Part shown: positions 27,899 through 36,966 of the stretch, piece by piece | Position numbering within the stretch: position 1 is the first letter of the stretch | Layout: every line of letters starts with the position of its first letter | Assembly (NCBI GenBank): GCA_900142905.1 | Contig: FSRV01000003.1 | Coordinates: 1-64,000 of the forward strand | DNA from: Burkholderia sp. GAS332 | GTDB taxonomy: Bacteria > Pseudomonadota > Gammaproteobacteria > Burkholderiales > Burkholderiaceae | DNA length: 64,000 nucleotides | Direction: 5' to 3' | Position numbers and translations under genes: made by a program | The notes under the pieces: model-generated | The model's input: only the letters and a program-made list of their open reading frames with translations | What the model was told of the DNA's origin: nothing | Database searches by the model: none

Positions 27899-28882
27899 AT
27901 GGAAAACTTTCCCGCAAGTTATGCCCGTGTTCGGTATTCAGGTTTCGAGCCGTGCCATGCGTTCGACGTCGTATTCGGCGGTCACTTTGAGCATCGGATT
28001 ATCCGTGCGGGCGTGAGCAACATGGAACACGAACGGCTTGTGCTGGGGCAAACCCGGCTGGAAACGGGACGCTACGATTTCCCGGTTGTCGCGCGGGGTG
28101 GTATGCCCGGGGACACCATCAGCATCGGGTTCGTCGCTGAAGGTCTTCAGATGGCGCGATACAACACGCTGGGCAGTGATGACGACGAGGTGCAGGTCTA
28201 TCCCGAAGGCGTCGACGTGCTGTACCACGCGCAGGGGCCATCAAGGTGGATTATCTTCTCCCTCACGCGTGCGGAACTGGAAGAAGCCGTTCGGGCCGCG
28301 ACAGGGAGAGACTTCGAAGTGCGGGCCCGCGATGCGTATTCGGTACGCATCCCAAAGGGTATGAAGGCGCAGTTGCTCGAAGCGACGCAGGATGCTCTTG
28401 AATTAGTCCGCGCGCTGTCTGGAAGAACGGTTAGCGAGGAGCTCGCCAACGCCATCCGGGACGCCTTGAAGCAACGGTATGTCCTTGCTCTTGCAGGCGC
28501 GGAACCGAGCGGGGATGTACGCCGACTCACGACCGCCGGCCGACATCATCAGCTCATCCTGGCGTGCGAGAAGTTCGTTGCAACGCACGAAGGGGACGTC
28601 AGTTTGCCAGAACTGGCAAGGTACACAGGGTACAGCGAGCGCGCGATCGAAGTGGTGTTTCGAGATGCCGTCTCCATGACGCCAGGGCGGTGGTTCATCA
28701 ATGTTCGACTGAACGGCACACTACGCGAACTACTTAGCGGGGAGGCGACCGGCACTGTTTCGGAGATAGCAGCGCGCTGGGGATTCAGACACCTGCCGCG
28801 TTTCGCGCAAGCCTACTATCGCGCGTTCGGGGAGTTGCCAAGTCGGACGCGAGCGCTAGCCCTGGCTCGTAGCATGCATTAG
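27899..28882 (+). CDS. AraC/XylS-family transcriptional regulator
   Basis: 327 aa. The start at 27899 follows CGGAGAAAC. N-terminal about 200 residues form a sensor-like region (FGGHFEHRIIRAGVSNMEHE, RYDFPVVARGG) without a recognised cupin signature. C-terminal double helix-turn-helix at about 220-325: LPELARYTGYSERAIEVVFR and TVSEIAARWGFRHLPRFAQA, YYRAFGELPS. This matches the AraC DNA-binding domain. Divergent from the H-NS-like gene with about 97 bp between. No neighbouring operon in the same direction, so targets are unknown. Confidence 0.9.
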   Translation: MENFPASYARVRYSGFEPCHAFDVVFGGHFEHRIIRAGVSNMEHERLVLGQTRLETGRYDFPVVARGGMPGDTISIGFVAEGLQMARYNTLGSDDDEVQVYPEGVDVLYHAQGPSRWIIFSLTRAELEEAVRAATGRDFEVRARDAYSVRIPKGMKAQLLEATQDALELVRALSGRTVSEELANAIRDALKQRYVLALAGAEPSGDVRRLTTAGRHHQLILACEKFVATHEGDVSLPELARYTGYSERAIEVVFRDAVSMTPGRWFINVRLNGTLRELLSGEATGTVSEIAARWGFRHLPRFAQAYYRAFGELPSRTRALALARSMH

Positions 28883-29145
28883 AGCGCCGCGTGCTGCGGT
28901 CGTTGGAATATTTGCTAAATTGGGATTTGAGTGACAGCGATCTGCACTTATATGCAAGTGTGCAGATTTATAAAGGATGTGTCAGTCGGATTGCTCTATT
29001 CAATTCGCAAACACAGAAATTTTTCTCCCGCTACAACATCCTACCCGTAGTAACAGGTAAAGAAGCAACACCGGCCATACACTAGCCTCGGGGAGCCGTT
29101 GCAGATCCGACTGCAACGGCTGCTGCGAGATCAGGCGGCCGGTTT

Positions 29146-29469
29146 TTATACCACCTTCGTCCAGCCTTCGTCTCGTTGATCGAAATGTTTGTAGCCGTCA
29201 ACCGCCTGCTCCAGCGGCAACTCGTGCGAGATGATCTGCGAGGGTTTTGCCTTGCCGGCGGCAATCAGATCGCAAAGCTTGCGGTTATAGGCTTTGACGT
29301 TCGCCTGACCCGTCGCAATATGCTGCCCCTTCATCCACAACTGACCAAAGTCCAGTGCAAGCTGTCCCTCCTTTGCGAGCTTGTCCTCAGCCTTCGGGTC
29401 CTCCGCGACGAATACGCCCACCACGCCGATGCCGCCGGTCGGACGCACAGCCTTGATGAGATTATTCAT
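29146..29469 (-). pseudogene. glutathione-independent formaldehyde dehydrogenase-like, C-terminal fragment
   Basis: Encodes IKAVRPTGGIGVVGVFVAED, FGQLWMKGQHIATGQANVKA, YNRKLCDLIAAGKAKPSQII and HELPLEQAVDGYKHFDQRDE ending TKVV: the last ~107 residues of a zinc-dependent medium-chain dehydrogenase of the FdhA type. The zinc ligands and most of the Rossmann fold are missing and no upstream frame continues it, so it is a remnant. Confidence 0.8.
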
Positions 29470-29660
29470 CCAACTGGTTGCGGGTTTCGATCAAAATCAT
29501 GGTGGCGCTTCTTACGGATTACGAAGGCTGAGCGGAATGGAGTGTTGGAAAGCGCGCGATGCGCAGACATGTTCTGTTATGCGAAGTTGTATCGATGACG
29601 CGGACGAACGACATCGCGGCGCGCGGCGCCGGTGATGAAGCACAGGTCCCGGGTGGGTGA

Positions 29661-30525
29661 TCAGCTACGGCAGTAGTGCCGCAGATTGATCATCGTGTAG
29701 GCGAGCGTCTTTAACGCGTAGTGCACCTCACTGATGCGTTCGAAGCGCAGCAGCAGACGGCGGAACTTATCTTCCCAGGCAAAGACGCGTTCGATGGTCC
29801 TGAAGCGCTCCTCGAAGATCGCCGGATCAAAGCGCTGCTTGCGACCGCGTTTCGGTGTTTTGCGCCCACGCGGGTTCTCGGGGATGTCCGGGGTCATGCC
29901 GCGATTGAAGATCGCCTTGCGGTTGGCCCGGCAATCGTAGACGCCATCCAGACTGACGGTTGAACCTTGCAGGTCCGCGCCAATGGCGCGGGCCATTTCG
30001 GTTAGTCTGGGCAGCGCGTCGCGCAACAGCGGCGATTCGTTGCGGTTGCCCGGGGCCGTCACGAACGGCGCGATGATGTTGCAGTCGCGATCACAGAAGG
30101 CGACGACCTTGCAGCCCTTGAGATGCTTGTGTGCTATACCCGAGGTTGTCGCCGCCTTTTTTCGCTGCAGTCGTCGTGCCATCGCCGTGGATGACGGAAG
30201 GGTCGAGGAGCTGGTCCTGATGAAGTTTATGTACCGTGCCCGAAAAGATCCGGTCGATGCTGCCATCGGCCTGCCAGCGCCGCATCATCCGGTAGATACG
30301 CGTGTGGTGGATTTCGGGGAAGCCTTTGTCATTCCTTTCGATCGGCAGCATCTTCCATTGGCAGCCCATGTACAGAATTTGCAAGATGTAGTTGAAGATC
30401 TTGCGCAACGGCAGCGTGGGTGGCGGTCCGCGTCGGCCACGACTCAGGTGCGGCAAGACAAATTCCTCGAACTGCGCTTCGCTCAATTTCGTCGGAATCG
30501 CTTGCCAGCATGGGTTACCCGTCAT
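29661..30525 (-). pseudogene. IS5-family transposase, frameshifted
   Basis: First frame (30525-30091): IPTKLSEAQFEEFVLPHLSR, YMGCQWKMLP, VIHGDGTTTAAKKGGDNLGY with the first catalytic Asp. Second frame (to 29661): HKHLKGCKVVAFCDRDCNII, VSLDGVYDCRANRKAIFNRG with the second Asp, IERVFAWEDKFRRLLLRFE with the Glu. The frames part at about 30125-30140 (DNLGYS / HKHLKG). The copy cuts into a RitA-type recombinase gene on its right, so the IS ends near 30560-30600. An inverted repeat GAGTCCAGA-AA-TCTGGACTC lies at 30533-30552. Confidence 0.75.
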
Positions 30526-30599
30526 TCGATGAGTCCAGAAATCTGGACTCTAACCAATCCACCGTCACCGATCACAGATCCAGTACCGGCGCGGATCAC

Positions 30600-31557
30600 A
30601 GACAAATTCGATGACCTCGAAAAACCCGCAACCAGTTCGGAGATAGTGAACCAGTGCCGAGCCGACATCCTGCGGCAACGGCAATCGTTCTTGGCGGTCG
30701 CCTTTGCCGTGTACAACGAACTCGCCAGCCTGCCAGTCGAAATCATCCAGGGTCATCGCAACCACTTCGCCGGCGCGCAAACCGAGCCGGGACAGAAACA
30801 GCAGGATCGCGAAGTCGCGCTGGCCTGTCAGGGTGCTGCGGTCACAGCAGGTGAGCAGGCGTTCGACCTGATCGCTCGTGAGCGACATGGGTAGGTGAGA
30901 CAACCGCCAGTTCGCTACGGCTGGCACCGCAGCGGCGAGATCCACTGTGATTGCGCCGCGCTGATGCAGAAAGCGCAAAAAGCTACGCAACGCCGTGACC
31001 ATTAACTTGGCATAGCTTCGTCGAACATGGCTAGCTCGTTCAAGAATGAACCGGTGGATATCGTGCAGACGTAGTTCGTCAAGGCGCGGCTCCTGTCGCC
31101 CGAACCGGTGCATCAGAAAGCGTCGTACCGTGCGCTGGTAATTCCCCACAGTAGCGGGCTTGAGCCCGCGCTCTGAATAGAGGAATTGTGCGAAGTCACG
31201 CTCAACCTGTCCCAATGCGGTTTCATCGATCGTCTCAGGTGGCTTCGGTATACAACCGAGCCCGCGCAGATATAGGAGCAGTTGCCATCCGGTGCGCTCA
31301 TCGCCGCGCCGGGTGCCACGTCGGCGGTGGCGTGCGAGAAACAGCCCAAGCAGTTCCTCATCGAGGTCGGTGACTTGCATCTTGCGACGCTGAAGCCAAC
31401 CACTGAGAGCAACGAGAAGTTGCAGCTTGGTCTTTACCGTTGACAGGGCATAGCCCTGCCTTCCAAGGAACGTTGCGAATCCCTCAATATGGATGCTCAA
31501 CGGGCCCGCACATGAACATGTCGCCCATGCTTCGCCAACACCGTTCCGCTCTGACAT
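30600..31557 (-). pseudogene. RitA-type tyrosine recombinase, C-terminally truncated
   Basis: Starts at 31557 (MSERNGVGEAWATCSC) behind AAGGAGAC. It resembles the first recombinase of the RIT element at 52127-55540: compare VANWRLSHLPMSLTSDQVER and LALFL-type RLGLRAGEVVAMTLDDFDWQ with ALAHWRLATLPRCLSADEVE and RLGVRAGDLANLRMSDIEWE. The first catalytic Arg (GLRAGEV) is present, but the frame runs into IS5 sequence soon after VHYLRTGCG, so the HxxR box and the Tyr nucleophile are lost. The second and third recombinases of the trio are absent. Upstream it abuts a broken IS91-associated integrase. Confidence 0.75.
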
Positions 31558-31699
31558 GGCCTGTCTCCTTGTAACCGGCAAACTCGCCAGCTATAGGAGA
31601 CCACAGGATTATGCCGAGTCGCATGCCCACCAGCCGCAAGATTCGCCATACCGTCCGGCCATCTGTGAGAGGTACTCGGAATAATTCGCCGCGCGGAAT

Positions 31700-32417
31700 T
31701 ATGGCGCAGCGTGTGCATGGACACGCGCTTGTCGATGTTCGCAGCCTCGGCGGCGGCATGAATGGTACGGTTCAACTGTCGCGTGCTTAACTGATCGAGC
31801 GGATCGAGCCCGGGAAACAGCCACCCACCATCGGGCATCCTGCCCTGCGCACGGGCCACGCGCTACCACACACGCAGACGCTCGAGCAGCACCGGCGAGA
31901 GCATGGCGTAGCGGTCACGGCGACCCTTGCCCTGCTCGATGCGCAATGTCATGCGTTCGCTGTCGACGTCGGTGACCTTCAGCGCCACCACTTCGCTGGC
32001 GCGTAGCCCCGCCCCGTACGCGACCGACAGCGCGGTCTGGTGCTTCAGGTTGGCGGCCGCCTCGATCAGCCGCCGCACTTCATCGGGACTGAGCACGACG
32101 GGCAATATGCGGGGCACGCGCACCGGTTGCATCCTGACCATCAGCTCGGGCCGGTCGAGCGTGACCGTGAAGAAGAACTTCAGGCCGGTGATCGCGTGGT
32201 TCAGCGACACGGCCGATGTGCCGTGGTCGACCAGATAGAGCTGGTAGCGGCGCAGGTCCTCGACCGTGGCCGTGTCAGGTGAGCGCCCGAGAAACCGGGC
32301 GAACTCACGCACGATGTGCAGATAGATGTCCTGCGTCTTGGGGGCAAGCTGGCGCATGCGCATGTCGTCGATCATGCGCTGGCGCAATGGGCTGGCGTTT
32401 GCCGGTGAGGAGGTCAT
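31700..32417 (-). pseudogene. IS91-associated tyrosine recombinase, nonsense-mutated and truncated
   Basis: Nearly identical at the start to the intact gene at 55742-56617 (MIDDMRMRQLAPKTQDIYLH, YGAGLRASEVVALKVTDVDS). After LERLRVW a TGG codon has become TAG at 31863-31865; the same frame then continues VARAQGRMPDGGWLFPGLDP to SMHTLRH, where it is broken at about 31700 by the RIT-type DNA. So the conserved HxLRH is cut, and the final LGH..Y part is missing. A palindromic stretch near 31676-31706 marks the junction. Confidence 0.8.
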
Positions 32418-32536
32418 GATTCGGCTCCTGTTGAAGAACGAGGCGGGATTGCCTCATTCGCCAACATAAAGCCGCGTGACCGGCCTCTCCCTGACCTCCA
32501 GCGTCAGACCGTAGCCCCTACCGCGCGAGCGGTTTA

Positions 32537-34397
32537 GTGTACGCCCGTGATGGCGTGCCATTTGCAGGGTGCAAGTCCCTGCCGGAGTTGGCCACAGCTC
32601 CGTAGCTGAAGGTAACTGCGTCGTCGTGAGGCGGGGTGGGGAGTAACCGGAAGCGAACTGTCGGTCCGTAGGTTAACGAACCTGTTTCGGCGGGGTATGG
32701 CGGCGAGCCTGCACTAAAGTGGCGAAGCCTGGAATTAACACAGCACGCTGTCGTGGCGGATAAAGCGGTGCGGTGGCGTACCACGTGGTTGAGGACGGAA
32801 CGATGGGACGGTGGCACGAAGCAAGCGGGGAGACCTGCCGGCGAGGTGAACGCTGGCAGGAGTCAGAGTCCCGATAGTACTGCACATGGCAGCGTTAAGT
32901 CGTGGAGACCTGCGTCAGAGCAAAAGGCGCACTAGGGAAGCGGGGCAGGAAAGTTGATAGCAAAAGACCGGAAGGAAGCAGAGATGAAGATCGAAGCATC
33001 GCCAGTGTCGGAAACGACTAGACGAGATGCAGACGCGCTGGGAAGCTGCGTGCAGCGGAAATTCGCGTCAGCTTCAATCTGGACGGACGCTATGTTGGCT
33101 GCTCTACGAAACGGAGTTAAAGGAGGTAAATGGCACAGTTTGATTGACAAGGTGTTTCGCCTGGACACGCTCGCGCTGGGGTGGGCTCAGGTCGAGAAGA
33201 ACGCCGGGGCGGCGGGAGTGGACCGCATGAGTGTGAAGCGATTCGCGCAAGCGCGGGACCGCTACCTTGCTGAACTGGCGCAAGCATTGCAGGATGGTAG
33301 CTATCGCCCGCAGCCGGTGCGGCGCGTCTACATGCCGAAAGGTAAAGGACGTCGTCCGCTCGGTATACCCGCTGTAAAGGATCGAGTCGTTCAGGCGGCC
33401 CTGAAGCTGGTAATCGAGCCGATCTTTGAGCATGAGTTCGAGCCGAGAAGCTACGGCTTTCGCCCGGGCTTGGGTTGCAAGGATGCGCTGCGCGAAGTGG
33501 ACCGGCATGTGAAAGCGGGCTACTGCTGGGTGGTCGATGCCGACCTGCAAAGCTATTTTGACTCGATTCCACACTCACCTCTTCTTGCGAGAGTGGCAGG
33601 GCGAATCTCGGACGGCCGAGTTCTGGAACTCATCCAGTACTTTCTCACGCAAGACATCATGGAAGACATGACGCGCTGGACGCCGACTTCCGGCAGTCCT
33701 CAAGGGGCGGTTGTCAGCCCCTTGTTGGCAAATCTGTACCTGCACGAGCTTGACGTGGAAATGCGACAGGCAGGGCTGGTCATGGTGCGCTACGCGGATG
33801 ACGCCGTGGTGTTATGCCGTACACGTGAGGAAGCGGAAGCTGCGCTCACTCGCATGCGGGCTTGGGTGGATGCGAACGGCTTGACACTGCATCCCGACAA
33901 AACCCACGTTGGGGATTGCCGGCTGGAGGGTCATGGGTTCGAGTTTCTGGGCTACCGGTTCGAGGCAGGCCAACGTTGGGTGCGCAAGAAGAGTCTCATG
34001 GGGCTGCGGGATAAAATCCGGGCCCTGACCAGGCGTAACCGGGGTGACTCGATCGAGGACACCATTGCCTCGATCAATCCACTCCTGCGTGGCTGGTTCG
34101 GCTATTTCCAGCATGCCCATCGATACACCTTCTCGTCCGTCGATGGCTTTGTTCGTCGCCGTCTGCGAGCGATCCTGCGCCGACAGCTTCATCGTCCGGG
34201 TCAGGGTCGATGCCTTCGCGATCACCCGCGATGGCCAAATGCTTTCTTCGCTAATCTTGGGCTGTTCACGATGTCCGAGGCCCTTCGATTGGCGCGCCAA
34301 TCCCGATGTGGAAACAACTGACTGGAGAGCCCGTCGCGGGAAAACTGCACACCGGGTTCGGAGGGAGGGGACGGCGATCGCCGTTTCCTACCCCTAT
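32537..34397 (+). mobile_element. group II intron 2
   Basis: 5' end GTGTACGCCCGTG at 32537; domain V hairpin (GAGCCCGTCGCGGG ... ACCGGGTTC) at about 34327-34360, domain VI (GGGGACGGCGATCGCCGTTTCC), 3' end CCTACCCCTAT at 34397. The flanks, GCGCGAGCGGTTTA and TCGTCGGCCACAA, join to match the uninterrupted DNA at about 56722-56752 upstream of the other IS91-associated integrase, which fixes both ends. 1861 bp, inserted in non-coding DNA. Confidence 0.85.
32984..34321 (+). CDS. ltrA: group II intron reverse transcriptase/maturase (intron 2)
   Basis: 445 aa from ATG 32984 (GGAAGG and AGAG upstream); 10 further codons are open above. Reverse transcriptase: AAGVDRMSVKRFAQ, MPKGKGRRPLGIPAVKDRVV, RSYGFRPGLGCKDAL, SGSPQGAVVSPLLANLYL and catalytic MVRYADDAVVLCRT. 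The maturase domain follows (INPLLRGWFGYFQHAHRYTF, FVRRRLRAILRRQ). No HNH endonuclease, as in introns that insert using replication-fork primers. The frame is intact, so this intron may still splice and move. Confidence 0.92.
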   Translation: MKIEASPVSETTRRDADALGSCVQRKFASASIWTDAMLAALRNGVKGGKWHSLIDKVFRLDTLALGWAQVEKNAGAAGVDRMSVKRFAQARDRYLAELAQALQDGSYRPQPVRRVYMPKGKGRRPLGIPAVKDRVVQAALKLVIEPIFEHEFEPRSYGFRPGLGCKDALREVDRHVKAGYCWVVDADLQSYFDSIPHSPLLARVAGRISDGRVLELIQYFLTQDIMEDMTRWTPTSGSPQGAVVSPLLANLYLHELDVEMRQAGLVMVRYADDAVVLCRTREEAEAALTRMRAWVDANGLTLHPDKTHVGDCRLEGHGFEFLGYRFEAGQRWVRKKSLMGLRDKIRALTRRNRGDSIEDTIASINPLLRGWFGYFQHAHRYTFSSVDGFVRRRLRAILRRQLHRPGQGRCLRDHPRWPNAFFANLGLFTMSEALRLARQSRCGNN

Positions 34398-34742
34398 TCG
34401 TCGGCCACAAACGGCCACCAAGTGACTCTCATGAGCTTGCGCCGATTGACCGCTGTCGTGTCCGTAATGGCCGCCCACAGCCCGCTCACGACATTGAGAC
34501 TCCGCGCCGTTCTGCGGCACGCATTTGAATCACTCGTCTCGGCTCGCAAGCTTCTATGACGAGTCTGTGCGGTTGTTTTTACCGATTTGAACGCCACCGT
34601 ACAGACCTACCGTAGCGATCCGTGTGATCGTCCTACTGAAACCTGCGCGTACGGTGATTTTCAGCTCGCTCTCGCGTGGCAGGCATCGGTGGATACGCCC
34701 ATGGGTTCATCGTGGTCACAAGGGCGCGATTTGGAGATCGAC
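34398..34742. other. stretch between intron 2 and the soluble histidine kinase
   Basis: The first bases continue the IS91-element flank interrupted by the intron. The remainder holds no recognised gene. The kinase promoter must lie here. Confidence 0.45.
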
Positions 34743-35633
34743 ATGTCAGTTCTTCCAGGGTCGTTCCGGTGGTCCGTTGGTACGCCCGGCGCACAACGCG
34801 CAGATGTGACAGACGAGATGGTGGAACGGCCGCAGCAACGGTCCTCCATCGCCTTTTCCACGCATCCCTCATCCACGGTTCGTCATTTTGACGCGCTGCG
34901 ACTCAAGGACGAAGTTCTTGCGATGGTGGCGCACGAGCTTCGCGGGCCGCTAACGCCGATGCAACTCGCGGCCCATCTCATCCGCAGGGCATCGTCGGAT
35001 CGACCGGACGTGCTGAGGTCGATCGATATGATCGATCGGCAAATCGCGCAAATCGCACGTTTTGCCGAGGATCTGATGGACGCAATACGGGTCGATCATG
35101 GTGCGCTCCGTGTGAGCAAGATCCCCGTCGACATTGTTGCGGTGCTTGCTGCTCCGCTGAGCGCTGCAGCACTCGCAGCAGCGCAGCGCAACCAGGCCTT
35201 CAACGTCCGGATTGCCGACAGGGCGCTTCGCGTTGAGGGCGATCCCATTCGCCTGGCGCAGGCGGTCAGCAACCTCCTGCATAACGCGGTGAAATACACA
35301 CCGGAAAACGGTTGCATCACCGTGAACCTGCTCGCCGATCACAACGTTCTTGTCGTATCCGTCAAGGATGATGGCCTGGGCATATCAGATGCGCTTCTGC
35401 CGCATATTTTCGACCTGTTCGCTCAATCCAGCAGGACGATCGCGGCGAGTGCCGGCGGCTTGGGGGTAGGTCTCGCTGTCGTAAAAGCCGTCGCCGAGTC
35501 GCATGGCGGGACGGTGTCGGCGATCAGTGCTGGCGCTGGCGCCGGGAGTGAATTCACCCTTCGACTGCCCATTGTGACGGAACAGTCGCCGGTGGGGGCC
35601 GACGTGACGGCGACAATCCAATCAGTTGAGTGA
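34743..35633 (+). CDS. soluble sensor histidine kinase
   Basis: About 296 aa from ATG 34743, chosen for GGAG six bases upstream; a frame back to a TTG at 34587 lacks one. No transmembrane helix. About 45 residues of unassigned N-terminus, HisKA with the phospho-His in VLAMVAHELRGPLTPMQLAA, then HATPase motifs RLAQAVSNLLHNAVKYTPEN (N box), VSVKDDGLGIS (G1), FDLFAQSS (F box) and GGLGVGLAVVKAVAESHGG (G2). No partner response regulator is adjacent and no sensory domain is visible, so the signal is unknown. Confidence 0.85.
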   Translation: MSVLPGSFRWSVGTPGAQRADVTDEMVERPQQRSSIAFSTHPSSTVRHFDALRLKDEVLAMVAHELRGPLTPMQLAAHLIRRASSDRPDVLRSIDMIDRQIAQIARFAEDLMDAIRVDHGALRVSKIPVDIVAVLAAPLSAAALAAAQRNQAFNVRIADRALRVEGDPIRLAQAVSNLLHNAVKYTPENGCITVNLLADHNVLVVSVKDDGLGISDALLPHIFDLFAQSSRTIAASAGGLGVGLAVVKAVAESHGGTVSAISAGAGAGSEFTLRLPIVTEQSPVGADVTATIQSVE

Positions 35634-36168
35634 CGCTACCGGCCAGTTGGCGACGCATGCGAGATAACTCCAACTGTCGACTGCCGGTTCGAGAACGGCC
35701 GTTCGACCCGCACTTTGTGCATTCGCGCATTACTATGCATTTCCGTCAGATCGGATTTGCCTTCCCCGGTACGCACTGGACCAAAGTCCAATACCTCGAA
35801 TACGTGGCGACACCTAGACTACGCACTGCATTGCCCTACTTTGTTGAGCACTACGCGAAAAGCGTTTTTTGAGGCCGGCAACATTCGTCGGTGTGCCACA
35901 CCAAGTATTAAAAAGAGGAAGGGTGCCGCGATGAAATCGACGCACAAGCAAAATCTGATGGCCACGACCCTCGTCGGCGCACTGGCCCTTGCAAACGCCT
36001 ACGCGCAGACTTCCCCCACTAGCGAGTCCACAACCCCCGGCTTCAACAACAAGATTCCAGAGACGATCCTTACGCCAGACACGTGTCACGGATCGGCGTA
36101 AAGGCGCCGGGGATGATCGCCGTAATGGCGCCAGTTGGAAGTGGTGTCAAACGCAGATTCGAACGGCC

Positions 36169-36966
36169 TCAAGAATGCGGTTTTTTACTGGATTTTGCAA
36201 CGGCGGTTTCGCCGTTTTCAGGCATCGGTTTAGGCTTGCGGAAGCTCTCGCCCTCGATGACGATGCGGTAGGCACCGTGACGTAGCCGGTCGAGTGTCGC
36301 GGCGCCGAGAACCCGGTTGTCGGGGAAGGCGTCACCCCATTCGCTGAGATCGAGATTGGATGTCAGGATGGTAGCCGCCCGCTCATACCTAGCGGCCACC
36401 AGGTCGTGGAAGTCTTCGTCGTGTGGCGCGCGCAGGGGTTTGAGCGCGAAGTCGTCAACGATCAGCAGTGGCACACGCGCGAACTGCTGGAACTTGCGCT
36501 CATAGAGGCCCGTGGCGCGGGCCGCATGCAGTTTCTTGATCAGATCGGTTTGCGTGACGAACAGCACGTCGCGCCCCTGACGCGCAGCGCAGTGACCCAG
36601 CGCCTGGGCAATGTGGGACTTGCCGACGCCTGTTTGACCGACCATCAGGATTGCCACCTTCTCGTCGATGTAACGACCGGTGGCGAGATCGTGGATGTGC
36701 GCACGGCTGAGCTTCGGCAGCCGGTCGAAGTTGAAGGTTTCCAGTGTCTTGCCTAGCCCGAAGCCGGCGCGCACGAGACGCGCGCCGAGTTTCTTCTGGT
36801 CTCGCCGCGCGACTTCATCATGCAGGAGCATCGCGAGGAATTCGGTGTAGGCGAGCTGTCCATCGATTGCCTGCCGGTTGCGCTGCTCGAGCGAGTCGAG
36901 TACGCCGGACAGGCGCAGTTGCTTGAGGATCGTATTCAGTTCGGGACTGGGGTTCATGATGTTCAA
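36169..36966 (-). CDS. istB: IS21-family helper ATPase IstB
   Basis: 265 aa AAA+ ATPase that assists the IstA transposase in target selection and strand transfer. Walker A GQTGVGKSHIAQALG, Walker B region VPLLIVDDFALKPL, and the family C-terminus RLRHGAYRIVIEGESFRKPK. Its start overlaps the istA stop by 4 bp, the usual coupled order istA-istB. Confidence 0.93.
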   Translation of the reverse strand: MNIMNPSPELNTILKQLRLSGVLDSLEQRNRQAIDGQLAYTEFLAMLLHDEVARRDQKKLGARLVRAGFGLGKTLETFNFDRLPKLSRAHIHDLATGRYIDEKVAILMVGQTGVGKSHIAQALGHCAARQGRDVLFVTQTDLIKKLHAARATGLYERKFQQFARVPLLIVDDFALKPLRAPHDEDFHDLVAARYERAATILTSNLDLSEWGDAFPDNRVLGAATLDRLRHGAYRIVIEGESFRKPKPMPENGETAVAKSSKKPHS

